Positions 53,973 to 63,818 of a DNA stretch of 64,000 bases are shown piece by piece (positions within the stretch are counted from its first letter, which is position 1; each line of letters opens with the position of its first letter). The translations under genes and the position numbers were made by a program. The notes below the pieces were generated by a model. It saw only the letters and a program-made list of their open reading frames with translations, did no database searches and had not been told where the DNA came from. This stretch comes from Ohtaekwangia koreensis (GTDB lineage Bacteria; Bacteroidota; Bacteroidia; Cytophagales; Cyclobacteriaceae): assembly GCF_900167975.1 (NCBI RefSeq), contig NZ_FUZU01000001.1, positions 1,894,580-1,958,579 of the forward strand, read 5' to 3'.

Positions 53973-55445
53973 ATGAAACGCTTTTATCAAACTATTTTAC
54001 TTTGTTTAGTTGTACCGCTATGGACGAATGCGCAGTCTACTGATACTACATCATTTTCATTGGAAGAATGTATTAAGTATGCACTGGAGAATACAGTAGA
54101 TGTTAAGAACGCCCGCGTTGATGCACAGATATCAGAAGCAAAGGTAAAGGAAACCTTTGGTATAGGTTTACCACAAGTAAGTGGTGAGGTAAGTCTTCAG
54201 CATAACCAGAAACTACCACGTTTTTTTTCCAGCTATGCAACCGCTCAAGGCTTTGCAGGTGTGGATGCCGATGGAAATCCGCTATTAGATATACCAGGTC
54301 TACAACCAACGGATGTAGTTGCTTCTCCTAACTTTTTTCAACTTCCCAGCAGTGGTAATGCTAGTATAACAGTTAATCAATTACTGTTCAGCAGTTCTTA
54401 CCTGGTTGGTTTGAAGGCAGCGGGAACTTATAAAGAGCTGTCCTATAAAACAGAAGAACAAACACAAATTCAAGTTGTAGAAAATGTAACGAAGGCATAT
54501 TATGCTGTGTTGATCAATAATGAACGTATCAACCTTTTTGATAATAACATTTCTCGTGTCGACTCTCTGTTAAGAAGTACAACGGCATTAAACAAGAATG
54601 GATTTGCAGAAGAGATCGATGTGGATAGAACCAAAGTAACGCTAAACAATCTTAAGTCAGAGCGTTTGAAGTTTCTTAATCTTCAGAACCTGAGTTTGAA
54701 TCTGTTGAAGTTTCAAATGAATTATCCGATGGAGAAATCAATCCAAGTAAGCGGTACGATTGCATCTCTTCAGGTTGATGAAGATCTTTTTAATGAGTAT
54801 CAACAAGGTTGGGATTTTAAAAATCGAATTGAGTATAAAGTGTTGGACACTCAACGCAAGCTTCAGGAACTTGATATTAAAAACAAATACTCTGCATCGT
54901 TACCAAGCTTGTCTGCATTTGCAAACTTAGGATACTCAACACAATCAGAAAATATTAGAGGTATATTTAAAACGAATACAGAGATGCAAGAGACACCTCA
55001 GATAGGCCCTGATAAGTGGTATTCCTTTTCTTCGTTTGGTGTGACGCTAAGTGTTCCATTATTCAGCGGTTTACAGAGAACATATCAAGTTCAACAAGCT
55101 AAACTTTCACTGCTTAAAATTCAGAACAACTATAATTCTTTAAAGCAAAATATAGACTTAAGTATTCAGCAAAATACAGTTACCTATAAAAACTCGATTG
55201 AAACATTAAAGTCGCAGCAGGAAAATATGACACTTGCTGAAAAAGTAGCGCGTGTCACCAAGATCAAATATCAACAAGGTGTAGGCTCTAATATTGAAGT
55301 GACGGATGCTGAGAGCAGCTTGCGCGAAGCTCAGGTAAATTACTACAATGCTTTATACGATGCCATCATCGCGAAAGTAGATCTGGATAAGGCCTACGCT
55401 AAAATAGATCCTAGTCAGTACGTATCAGCAGAACCCAAAAAATAG
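53973..55445 (+). CDS. TolC family outer-membrane efflux protein
   Basis: 490 residues with a signal peptide (FYQTILLCLVVPLWTNAQS). Two outer-membrane-efflux repeats are visible, each with a long helical pair; SLEECIKYALENTVDVKNAR starts the first and SVPLFSGLQRTYQVQQAKLS the second. It would form the trimeric outer-membrane channel of the RND system encoded downstream. 11 nt after tetR. Confidence 0.94.
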   Translation: MKRFYQTILLCLVVPLWTNAQSTDTTSFSLEECIKYALENTVDVKNARVDAQISEAKVKETFGIGLPQVSGEVSLQHNQKLPRFFSSYATAQGFAGVDADGNPLLDIPGLQPTDVVASPNFFQLPSSGNASITVNQLLFSSSYLVGLKAAGTYKELSYKTEEQTQIQVVENVTKAYYAVLINNERINLFDNNISRVDSLLRSTTALNKNGFAEEIDVDRTKVTLNNLKSERLKFLNLQNLSLNLLKFQMNYPMEKSIQVSGTIASLQVDEDLFNEYQQGWDFKNRIEYKVLDTQRKLQELDIKNKYSASLPSLSAFANLGYSTQSENIRGIFKTNTEMQETPQIGPDKWYSFSSFGVTLSVPLFSGLQRTYQVQQAKLSLLKIQNNYNSLKQNIDLSIQQNTVTYKNSIETLKSQQENMTLAEKVARVTKIKYQQGVGSNIEVTDAESSLREAQVNYYNALYDAIIAKVDLDKAYAKIDPSQYVSAEPKK

Positions 55446-55457
55446 TCATAACCCCAA

Positions 55458-56606
55458 ATGAAAAATAACCACTTTATGAAATCAACGATATATACTCATT
55501 TATCTGTCATTGTCATTGCGGGAATGCTGGCGGCTTGTAGTGCAGCTACTCCGGATGATAAAAAAGCACAGCTTGATAAACTTAAGAAACAAGAGACTGA
55601 AATAACAAAACAAATTCAGCAGCTCGAAGCAGAGATTGCTAAAACAAATCCTGACTCTACGGTTTCAGTAAAAGCAAAAGAAGTATCGGTAACTGAGCTT
55701 GCACCTCGCAAGTTTGACCATTACGTTCAGACACAAGGTAGCGTAGACGCTGAAGATAATATCCTGGTGAGTGCTAAATCTGCAGGTGTTGTTACTGCGG
55801 TATATGTTAAAGAAGGACAGCAAGTATCAAAAGGCCAGGTACTGGCTCAAATCGACAATTCCGTAATCGCTCGAAATATAGAGGCACAGAAGTCACAGTT
55901 AGAACTAGCCGTATCCATTTTCAATCGCCAGAAGAATCTGTGGGATCAGAAGATTGGTACCGAAGTACAATACCTGCAAGCGAAGACTAATAAAGAAAGT
56001 CTTGAGAAACAGATTGAATCGCTAAATGAACAAAACGAGATGACCCGCATTAAATCTCCAATCAGCGGTACCGTTGATGAGGTTGTGGTAAAGATCGGAG
56101 AAAATATAGCGCCCGGTATGCCTGCGGTTCGTGTTGTGAATACTTCCAACCTGAAGCTTATCGCTAATGTTTCGGAAGCCTATGTTACTCAAATCAAAAA
56201 AGGTAACACTGCGACTATAGATATACCTGAATTGAAAAAACTAATGACGGCACAGGTAACATTTGTTGGTAAAACAATAGATCCACTTTCACGGACATTC
56301 CCGGTTGAAGTTAAATTACCTTCTAACGCTGATCTTCGCCCGAACATGACTGGTATTCTGAAAGTAATTTTTCACTCAGAACCATCTACCATTGTAGTGC
56401 CGGTTAATATAGTACAGGATCTCAATAAAGAGAAAATTGTATTTATAGTAGAAACAAATGGCAAGCAAACGATAGCCCGTAAAAAGGTTGTAACAATCGA
56501 AGGTGTGTACGACAATCTTGCACAAGTGAAAGGTCTGAATGCAGGTGATAAAGTTGTAACCTTCGGATACCAGGGATTGAATGACGGTCAAGTAATTAAA
56601 ATATAG
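55458..56606 (+). CDS. RND efflux periplasmic adaptor (membrane-fusion protein)
   Basis: 382 residues. A lipobox near residue 27 (VIAGMLAACSAATP) predicts membrane anchoring by lipid. A coiled coil lies at about 35-55, then the biotinyl-lipoyl-like domain (VTAVYVKEGQQVSKGQVLAQ) interrupted by an alpha-hairpin (residues about 130-195), and the beta-barrel domain (TIDPLSRTFPVEVKLPSNAD). It joins the RND pump to TolC. An ATG six codons downstream is an alternative start. Confidence 0.93.
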   Translation: MKNNHFMKSTIYTHLSVIVIAGMLAACSAATPDDKKAQLDKLKKQETEITKQIQQLEAEIAKTNPDSTVSVKAKEVSVTELAPRKFDHYVQTQGSVDAEDNILVSAKSAGVVTAVYVKEGQQVSKGQVLAQIDNSVIARNIEAQKSQLELAVSIFNRQKNLWDQKIGTEVQYLQAKTNKESLEKQIESLNEQNEMTRIKSPISGTVDEVVVKIGENIAPGMPAVRVVNTSNLKLIANVSEAYVTQIKKGNTATIDIPELKKLMTAQVTFVGKTIDPLSRTFPVEVKLPSNADLRPNMTGILKVIFHSEPSTIVVPVNIVQDLNKEKIVFIVETNGKQTIARKKVVTIEGVYDNLAQVKGLNAGDKVVTFGYQGLNDGQVIKI

Positions 56607-56690
56607 TTAGAGAAAGTTTAGAGTCTTTGGTAACGAATCGGATTTGTTACCAATGGCTCGCGACATTACCCACAACTAACACTGAAATTT

Positions 56691-59600
56691 ATGCATGACA
56701 TAGAGAAAGAATTTAAACCCACCAGTTGGTCGATCGATAATAAGGTGGCGATCTACGTTGCTACTATTATTATCTGCCTGGCGGGGATCATGACGTACAA
56801 CAGTCTGCCTAAGGAGAATTTCCCGGAGGTAGTATTTCCGCAGATATATGTAGCCACTGTATATCCCGGTGCTCCTGAAGATATAGAGAACCTGATTTCT
56901 AAACAGATTGAGAAACAGGTAAAATCTATAGCCGGTGTTAAAAAAATAACCAGCAATTCACTGCAGAACTTCTCTAACGTAATCATCGAATTCGAAACGG
57001 ATGTTGAAGTTAAAGAAGCAAAGCGTGAAGTACAGGAAGCCGTTGATAAAGCGAAGAAAGATCTTCCCACTGATCTGGACGATGATCCGCAAGTAGTGGA
57101 TGTTGATATTTCGGAAGTTCCGATCATGAATATAAATCTATCCGGTGATTACGATTTGCAAACATTGAAAAAATATGCCGAGCAAATGCAAGACCGGATT
57201 GAATCCCTTAAAGAAATCCGCAGAGTAGATATAGTCGGTGCGCTTGATCGTGAGATTCAGGTAAACGTGGATCTATATAAATCAGCACTGGCAGGTGTAA
57301 GCCTTGATGATATTTCACAAGCTATAAAGTATGAGAACGTCATCATTGCTGGTGGACAGCTTTCTGTTGATGGAATGAAACGCTCTATGAGTGTGAACGG
57401 TGAATTTGTTTCTGCCGAGCAAATGGGCGGTATCGTTATTGGTGGTACAAAAGGAGGCAAGGTATATTTAAGAGATGTTGCTGAGGTAAGCGATACACAC
57501 AAAGAACAAGAGAGCTTTGCACGTTTAGACGAGAAAAATGTTGTTACACTAAACGTTGTAAAACGCGGTGGTGAAAACCTGATTCTTGCTTCTGACCAGA
57601 TCAATGAGATCGTTAAGGAATATGAAAATGGTATTTTACCCAATGGTTTAAAAGTAACGATCACTGCCGATCAATCGGACAACACACGTATGACGTTGCA
57701 CGATTTGATCAACACGATCATTATTGGTTTCGTACTGGTAACTATAATTCTCATGTTCTTCATGGGTGCAACCAATGCGATCTTCGTAGGATTGTCCGTT
57801 CCACTCTCCAGCTTTATTGCGTTCCTAACGTTCCCCACATTAGGGTTTACACTGAACATGATGACGCTGTTTTCTTTTCTGCTGGCGTTAGGCATAGTTG
57901 TGGATGATGCGATCGTAGTAATTGAAAACACACACCGTGTATTTGATAATGGCAAAGTGCCAATTCGTAAAGCAGCGAAGATTGCTGCCGGCGAAGTATT
58001 CATGCCCGTGTTATCAGGTACATTAGTAGTACTTGCTCCATTTGTACCGTTGGCTTTCTGGCCAGGTGTTATAGGTAAATTTATGTTTTACCTTCCCGTT
58101 ACACTAATCGTTGCATTGCTTGCTTCACTTGTTGTGGCCTATATAATGAACCCCGTGTTCGCTGCAGACTTCATGAAACCACACGATCACGATCATGACA
58201 ACAAACCAAAATTTACCAAGGGCTATAAAATATCAGCTGTTGTTTTTCTGGCCATCGCACTGTTGTTCTATGTAACAGGTTCTTTCGGTATGGGTAATTT
58301 TACGATATTCATTTTCGGTATATATTCATTACACCGTTTTGTGTTGGAAGAAGTTATATCTGGTTTTCAAACAAAAGCATGGCCTTCCGTACAACGCGGC
58401 TATGGTAAATGTATTACGTGGTGTCTTGAAAGCTGGAGACCGTATGGTGTAGTAGGTGGAGTAGTTGCATTGTTTATATTTTCAATAATCTTTACAGGAA
58501 TTCGTAAGCCTCCTGTTGTATTCTTCCCGCAAGGCGATCCTAATTTTATATTTGCCTATGTCCGTATGCCGATTGGTACAGATCAAGTTGTTACAGATTC
58601 CATTACCAACATTGTGGAAGACCGGGTTATTAAAGTGATCGGAAAAGATACAACGATGGTTGAGTCTATTATATCCAACGTATCGGTGGGGGCAGCGGAA
58701 GATCAATTCTCCGGAACGCAGGCGCAGCCACATTTAGGAAAAGTTACCGTTGCGTTTGTTGATTTTGCAAAACGTGATGGACGCTCTTCAAAAGATTATC
58801 TTGATAAAATCCGCGAAGCTGTAAAAGGAATCAAAGGCGCTGAAATTTCTGTTAACCAGGAGCAAGGTGGTCCGCCAACAGGTAAACCAATCAACATTGA
58901 AATTGCAGCGGATAATTTTGACTTACTCGTTTCTACTGCTGATCGTACAAAACGTTATCTTGATTCCTTGCAGGTTCCGGGTGTAGAAGAATTGAAGTCA
59001 GATTTTCAAAGCGATAAACCGGAGATTGTAATCAAGATCGATCGTGAAAAAGCAAATCGTGAAGGTATATCAACGGGAGTGATCGGTGGAATTTTGAATA
59101 CTGCAATCTATGGTCAGGAAGTTTCAAGGTTCCGTGATGAGAATGATGATTACCCGATTGAACTGCGTATAAAAGAGGATCAGCGAAATGATATCAATAC
59201 CTTGATGAACCTTCCGGTCACCTATCGAGATATGGCTAGCGGAGGAGCTGTACGCCAAGTGCCGTTATCATCTTTTGCAACGATAGAATACTCGAACAGT
59301 TATGCCGGTATTAAACGTATCGATCAGAAACGTGTCATATCACTTTCATCAAATGTACTCAGTGACTATAATGAAAACGAAGTTGTAGCCGATATACAAA
59401 ACCGGTTAAAGTCAATTTCTATACCAGACGAAGTAACAGTTAAGATGACAGGTGCACAGGAAGATCAGGCAGAGACGTCAGCGTTCCTGGGTGTAGCCGG
59501 ACTGGTAGCCCTGGGGTTGATCTTTATGATTCTTGTAATCCAGTTTAACTCCGTAAGCAAGCCACTCATCATTCTGATGGAAATTATATTCAGTGTGATT

Positions 59601-60098
59601 GGTGTGTTGCTAGGTTTCTCATTATTCAGAATGGAGATATCCATTGTTATGTCGGGTGTCGGTATAATGGCATTGGCAGGTATCGTGGTTCGTAACGGTA
59701 TATTGTTGGTGGAATTTACAGATCTCCTTATATCCCAAGGTATAGAACTGAAAGAAGCCATCATTGAAGCAGCAAGAACCAGGATGACACCTGTATTATT
59801 GACAGCAATGGCCGCTACATTAGGACTTATACCATTGGCGGTTGGATTGAACATCGACTTCGTAACGTTGTTCACTGAATTCAATCCACATATATTCTTT
59901 GGTGGTGATAACGTTGCTTTCTGGGGACCTCTGTCATGGACGATGATCTTCGGTTTGATCTTCGGTACATTCCTAACATTGTTCCTGGTGCCAGTGATGT
60001 ATCTGCTGGTAGCAAAGTTGAAATCCAAAGTTTATAAGGATAAGAAAGAAGAAGTACATGGTGGTGAAACTGCAGACGGAGCGATTGCTACCGTATAA
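56691..60098 (+). CDS. RND-family efflux transporter (AcrB/MexF-like) with an insert
   Basis: 1135 residues. A proton-driven inner-membrane pump with an N-terminal helix (AIYVATIIICLAGIMTYNSL) and two large periplasmic loops. The proton-relay aspartates lie in GIVVDDAIVVIENTHRVF (about 402-415); the second conserved position reads GIVVRNGILLVEF, with Arg in place of the common Lys. Between TM6 and TM7 (about 495-560) there is an extra stretch that starts HDHDHDNKPKFTKG and contains two added hydrophobic segments, which makes it about 90 residues longer than AcrB. It is the last gene of the operon, and an inverted repeat follows. Confidence 0.93.
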   Translation: MHDIEKEFKPTSWSIDNKVAIYVATIIICLAGIMTYNSLPKENFPEVVFPQIYVATVYPGAPEDIENLISKQIEKQVKSIAGVKKITSNSLQNFSNVIIEFETDVEVKEAKREVQEAVDKAKKDLPTDLDDDPQVVDVDISEVPIMNINLSGDYDLQTLKKYAEQMQDRIESLKEIRRVDIVGALDREIQVNVDLYKSALAGVSLDDISQAIKYENVIIAGGQLSVDGMKRSMSVNGEFVSAEQMGGIVIGGTKGGKVYLRDVAEVSDTHKEQESFARLDEKNVVTLNVVKRGGENLILASDQINEIVKEYENGILPNGLKVTITADQSDNTRMTLHDLINTIIIGFVLVTIILMFFMGATNAIFVGLSVPLSSFIAFLTFPTLGFTLNMMTLFSFLLALGIVVDDAIVVIENTHRVFDNGKVPIRKAAKIAAGEVFMPVLSGTLVVLAPFVPLAFWPGVIGKFMFYLPVTLIVALLASLVVAYIMNPVFAADFMKPHDHDHDNKPKFTKGYKISAVVFLAIALLFYVTGSFGMGNFTIFIFGIYSLHRFVLEEVISGFQTKAWPSVQRGYGKCITWCLESWRPYGVVGGVVALFIFSIIFTGIRKPPVVFFPQGDPNFIFAYVRMPIGTDQVVTDSITNIVEDRVIKVIGKDTTMVESIISNVSVGAAEDQFSGTQAQPHLGKVTVAFVDFAKRDGRSSKDYLDKIREAVKGIKGAEISVNQEQGGPPTGKPINIEIAADNFDLLVSTADRTKRYLDSLQVPGVEELKSDFQSDKPEIVIKIDREKANREGISTGVIGGILNTAIYGQEVSRFRDENDDYPIELRIKEDQRNDINTLMNLPVTYRDMASGGAVRQVPLSSFATIEYSNSYAGIKRIDQKRVISLSSNVLSDYNENEVVADIQNRLKSISIPDEVTVKMTGAQEDQAETSAFLGVAGLVALGLIFMILVIQFNSVSKPLIILMEIIFSVIGVLLGFSLFRMEISIVMSGVGIMALAGIVVRNGILLVEFTDLLISQGIELKEAIIEAARTRMTPVLLTAMAATLGLIPLAVGLNIDFVTLFTEFNPHIFFGGDNVAFWGPLSWTMIFGLIFGTFLTLFLVPVMYLLVAKLKSKVYKDKKEEVHGGETADGAIATV

Positions 60099-60111
60099 AG
60101 TATAAACGGGG

Positions 60112-60179
60112 AGTTAATCGTTAGCCGCGACAGGTAAATAGGTTCAGTTTGGTTTTTTTGATGCGGCTAACGATTAACT
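60112..60179. repeat. Large inverted repeat after the RND gene
   Basis: AGTTAATCGTTAGCCGC (60112-60128) is the exact reverse complement of GCGGCTAACGATTAACT (60163-60179), with a 34-nt spacer. It is the best member of a GTTAATCG-type intergenic palindrome group and may act as a terminator or mRNA stabiliser. Confidence 0.7.
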
Positions 60180-60207
60180 TTCTGTAACCAGAAACTAAAA
60201 ATTGAAG

Positions 60208-60239
60208 AAAGTCGTCTATACATGTAGACGACTTTTTTT
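60208..60239 (+). terminator. Intrinsic terminator upstream of the metallophosphoesterase
   Basis: GTCGTCTA (60211-60218) pairs with TAGACGAC (60225-60232), with outer A/T pairs and a run of seven T. It ends the efflux operon and lies directly before the next ATG, so that gene may also depend on read-through or a leader hairpin. Confidence 0.85.
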
Positions 60240-60242
60240 ATT

Positions 60243-61493
60243 ATGAGATCTCGCATGACGACTTTGATATTCTTTGGGTTACTCTTTCTGGTAATAGATT
60301 ACTATGTATTTCAAGCGATAAAGATTGTAAGTGAAGACTGGAGTCCGGTTTCGAAAAATATAGTTCGGATTGGCTTCTGGGTTCCTACCTTGTTAAGTAT
60401 AGGAGCACTTCTTTGGTGGACACTTGGTGATCCCTACCAGGTAAGTGCAGGTACCCGTAATTGGATCCTTACCGGGCTCGTTGCTGTGTACTTTTCAAAA
60501 GTATTTGCTGTAGTCGTTCTGTTTATAGATGATTTATACAGAGGTATGCGATGGCTGGTGAGTTTCTTTTACAAAGGACCATCGGGTGATTTGCCGGGAG
60601 AAGCTATAACGCGGTCAGAGTTTTTGTCAAAGACTGCGCTCGTAGCGGCAGCCGTTCCGTTTGGTACCATGGTATATGGTGTAGTTTCCGGTGCGCATGA
60701 TTATCGTGTAAGAAAGAAAACTATATACCTTCCGAATCTCCCAAAGGCGTTTGATGGTATAAAGATCGGACAGCTTTCGGATATTCACTCCGGAAGTTTC
60801 TTTAACAAGACTGCCGTAAAAGGTGGAATTGAAATGATGTTGAATGAAAAGCCAGATATACTCTTCTTTACGGGTGACCTGGTAAACAACGAATCTGCCG
60901 AAGTAAAAGATTACATCGATATCTTCAATAAACTGAAAGCACCTTTGGGAGTATTCTCGGTAACGGGTAATCACGACTATGGCGACTATCACCAATGGCC
61001 ATCACTTCAGGCGAAGCAAAAGAATTTTAAGGACCTTATAGAAGCGCATCGTTTGCTCGGATTTAACCTGCTAATGAATGAACATAAATTTATAGAGACA
61101 GGAGGAGAGAAGCTGGCAATTCTGGGTATAGAGAATTGGGGAGGAGGAAGATTTGCCAAGTATGGTAAACTTGACCAGGCCTATGCCGGAACGGAAGATG
61201 CTCCTGTAAAGCTTTTGCTTTCACATGACCCAAGTCACTGGGATGCTCAGGTTCGTCCGTTGTATCCGGATATAGATATAGCATTTGCCGGACATACACA
61301 TGGTTTTCAATTTGGCATCGAGATCGGGAATATAAAGTGGAGTCCTTCACAATATGCCTACAAGCAATGGGCAGGACTATACCAGGAAGGATCTCAATAC
61401 CTGTATGTCAATCGTGGCTTTGGATATTTAGGTTATCCTGGAAGAATAGGAATGCCACCGGAGTTGACGATCATAGAACTGAAACGTTCCTGA
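60243..61493 (+). CDS. Membrane-anchored metallophosphoesterase (YkuE-like)
   Basis: 416 residues. About three N-terminal membrane helices (LIFFGLLFLVIDYYVFQAI and others), then a short segment SEFLSKTALVAAAVPFG that recalls a Tat-like signal. The calcineurin-type domain follows with the metal motifs LSDIHSGSF, TGDLVNNESAE, TGNHDYGDYHQW and FAGHTHGFQFG. It probably acts outside the cytoplasm. Substrate unknown. The start ATG is 3 nt after the U run of a terminator, an unusual spacing. Confidence 0.87.
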   Translation: MRSRMTTLIFFGLLFLVIDYYVFQAIKIVSEDWSPVSKNIVRIGFWVPTLLSIGALLWWTLGDPYQVSAGTRNWILTGLVAVYFSKVFAVVVLFIDDLYRGMRWLVSFFYKGPSGDLPGEAITRSEFLSKTALVAAAVPFGTMVYGVVSGAHDYRVRKKTIYLPNLPKAFDGIKIGQLSDIHSGSFFNKTAVKGGIEMMLNEKPDILFFTGDLVNNESAEVKDYIDIFNKLKAPLGVFSVTGNHDYGDYHQWPSLQAKQKNFKDLIEAHRLLGFNLLMNEHKFIETGGEKLAILGIENWGGGRFAKYGKLDQAYAGTEDAPVKLLLSHDPSHWDAQVRPLYPDIDIAFAGHTHGFQFGIEIGNIKWSPSQYAYKQWAGLYQEGSQYLYVNRGFGYLGYPGRIGMPPELTIIELKRS

Positions 61494-61520
61494 TCATGAC
61501 ATATAGTATAGATAAACAAG

Positions 61521-62171
61521 CTAATTTTCAGAGATACTATTGTGTTTCCAGAAGTTGATAATCTTTTCTATATCCAATGTGAATTCGCTGGTGTGCGCAC
61601 CGCTTAATCCTTCCTCAAGATTTTGCATGGTGCCATCCTTAACGGCCTTGTAAATCATGCTTGCGAAATGCCCCGAGCCACTACGCCCGCAATATAGGTA
61701 GCCCCCGTGAGCAGCAATATCTTTGAACAGTGATTCACAGAAGTTAAGCGCAAACCGGTTGCCACCAATCGTTATGCGAACATCCGATGCCGTCCGGTGT
61801 ATATCTCCAATAACTCCACAGTCGAGATAGTCAATCTGCATACCTTGTAATGCTTGTCCTCTGCGGATAGTATCTTTATAGAACGAATTACTACCATCAA
61901 TTATAATATCACTCACGGAGAGATATCCCGAAAGGTTGGCAAGTGTTTCATCCATCCGGTCGCCTGCAGAAATCATCATCCAGATCACTCGTTTTGTGGA
62001 GAGGCTTTCAGCAAAATCTTTTAGCGACTTCGTTGTTGATATACCTTTTCGATGAATGTCTTGCAAAACATCTTCGTTGTGATCGTATACAACAACCTTG
62101 TATCCTTTCGAGTGTAGTGACAGCGCAAGATTAAATCCCGTTTCTTCTAGACCGATCAATCCGATTTGCAT
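61521..62171 (-). CDS. Degenerate 6-phosphogluconate dehydrogenase homologue
   Basis: 216 residues; stand-alone YqeC-type enzymes are about 300. The order of family motifs is retained, but key residues differ. The NADP loop reads IGLEETGFNLA. The DGGNSYYKD block is IDGSNSFYKD, and the GTSGG block is CGVIGD. The active-site block GSGHFxKMxHNG reads GSGHFASMIYKAVKDG, so the catalytic Lys and the His-Asn pair are missing. The C-terminal domain is largely absent. It is probably inactive as a 6PGDH or has another role; it is adjacent to a gluconokinase. Confidence 0.75.
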   Translation of the reverse strand: MQIGLIGLEETGFNLALSLHSKGYKVVVYDHNEDVLQDIHRKGISTTKSLKDFAESLSTKRVIWMMISAGDRMDETLANLSGYLSVSDIIIDGSNSFYKDTIRRGQALQGMQIDYLDCGVIGDIHRTASDVRITIGGNRFALNFCESLFKDIAAHGGYLYCGRSGSGHFASMIYKAVKDGTMQNLEEGLSGAHTSEFTLDIEKIINFWKHNSISEN

Positions 62172-62224
62172 ACTTGTTATAGATGACGTTGAAAGTTAAG
62201 ATGTATAGTTCATCTCCTGAAATT

Positions 62225-63733
62225 CTATTGAAGCACCGATGTTCTCATGTCCGATACTATACTCATATTGAGAAGCAAAGTATTCGTAAGATTCCGGAAC
62301 AACGGAAATATGCGCTCTTTATATACCTGGTGATTTGCTAAGTCCGGTGTAAAGACACGCACCTGATCCTGCTTAAACGAGTTATAGTCGGGTAACGATT
62401 CCAGTTTCTTAATAGCCATATAGGCCGCACCAATGGCAGAAGCGTCATCCGTGTTGGTAAGGCCTATAGGTTTACCAAAAATATCGGCTAGCAATTGCAC
62501 CCAGCGCTCCGAACGAACAAACCCTCCACTTACATTTACCTGTTGTATAATCAATCCTGATTCTTCCAGGCATTGACTGATATGATATAGCGATAGTGTA
62601 ATGCCTTCGAGTACAGCACGTGTGAAATATGCCTGCGTATGATGCGCGGTAATACCAAAAAATACCCCGGAGGTTTCACTGTTCCACAATGGGGCACGTT
62701 CACCTAATATATAGGGCAGAAAGATTAATCCATCGGAGCCGGCTTTGACAAGATCTATATCTTTGAGAACATCATCGTAATCAGAAGGAGACGCAAGTTC
62801 TTTCTTCAGGAAATTCAACATATACCATTTGAGTGCTACACCACCGTTGTTAATCGGTCCACCGGAGATAAACGTATTTTCATCCAGTCGGTAATTGAAG
62901 GTCATGGCGCCATAATTAAAAGTAGGTCTCGTGCTGGCAACACGTATCGCTCCACTCGTGCCGATGGTCAACGCCGCGATGCCCGGGTCAACGGCCTGGC
63001 TACCCACATTGGCACAGCAACCATCACTGGCACCTATGATAAAGGGTATATCAATTGGTAAGCCCGTAATTTTAGAAGTCTCTTCCGTCAATGTACTACG
63101 TTGAAACGTTGTGCTGACAGGTGTTGAAAGTTTTGATTCGGATATTTCACATACTTGTAGCGCCTGTTCACTCCAGGTAAGTTTTTCAATATCGAATAGG
63201 CCGGTTGCCGATGCAATAGAGTGATCGACCTCGTACGTCCCAAAAAGCTTGAACCAGATATACTCTTTTATAGATATATACTTTGAAGCAGCTGTGTAGA
63301 TTTCAGGAGCATGTTCTCGCAACCATATAATTTTACACAGCGGAGACATGGCGTGAACGGGAGTTCCGGATTGCTTGTACAGTGTTTCACCAAGCGCAGA
63401 ATTTTTAATTCGGTCTGCTATCGAAGCGCTCCGGTTATCTGCCCAGGTAATCATGTTCATAAGTGGATTCCCCTGCGTATCAACTGGGATGAAACTATGC
63501 ATGGCACTGCTAAGAGCAACTCCCTGCGGACTTTGCTGCAGAGCTGTCGTGCATCGAAGTATACATTTCAGAAAAGCCTGCCAGATGATCTCCGGTGCCT
63601 GTTCGCTATAACCGGGTTGAGTTGACAACGTAGGATAAGCAACCTGTTCGGTATATATCGCTTTCCCATTGTAGTCAACCGCTACCGCCTTTGTACTTCC
63701 TGTTCCGATGTCTATACCGAGCATGTACTTCAT
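62225..63733 (-). CDS. Gluconokinase-like FGGY carbohydrate kinase
   Basis: 502 residues from the ATG at 63733 (MKYMLGIDIGTGSTKA). The FGGY phosphate motif is MLGIDIGTGSTKAVAVD. ALSSAMHSFIPVD (substrate region), IGASDGCCANVGSQAVDPG and the C-terminal VNVSGGFVRSERWVQLLADI are typical of GntK/XylB members. Gluconate is the likely sugar because a 6-phosphogluconate-dehydrogenase-like gene follows 53 nt downstream, but xylulose or a related sugar is possible. A longer in-frame start exists 17 codons upstream. Confidence 0.88.
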   Translation of the reverse strand: MKYMLGIDIGTGSTKAVAVDYNGKAIYTEQVAYPTLSTQPGYSEQAPEIIWQAFLKCILRCTTALQQSPQGVALSSAMHSFIPVDTQGNPLMNMITWADNRSASIADRIKNSALGETLYKQSGTPVHAMSPLCKIIWLREHAPEIYTAASKYISIKEYIWFKLFGTYEVDHSIASATGLFDIEKLTWSEQALQVCEISESKLSTPVSTTFQRSTLTEETSKITGLPIDIPFIIGASDGCCANVGSQAVDPGIAALTIGTSGAIRVASTRPTFNYGAMTFNYRLDENTFISGGPINNGGVALKWYMLNFLKKELASPSDYDDVLKDIDLVKAGSDGLIFLPYILGERAPLWNSETSGVFFGITAHHTQAYFTRAVLEGITLSLYHISQCLEESGLIIQQVNVSGGFVRSERWVQLLADIFGKPIGLTNTDDASAIGAAYMAIKKLESLPDYNSFKQDQVRVFTPDLANHQVYKERIFPLFRNLTNTLLLNMSIVSDMRTSVLQ

Positions 63734-63818
63734 AGCAAAATCAAAAGCCCAAATTACAAATTCCAGCGTGAAGTACGGATGCAAACAAGATAATCGAATC
63801 AGAATGTGTGAAAATAAA

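Noticed and set aside
59465-60028. A 187-residue minus-strand frame inside the RND pump gene
   Set aside because: Antisense of a membrane-protein gene; such long open antisense frames are common and this one lacks features.
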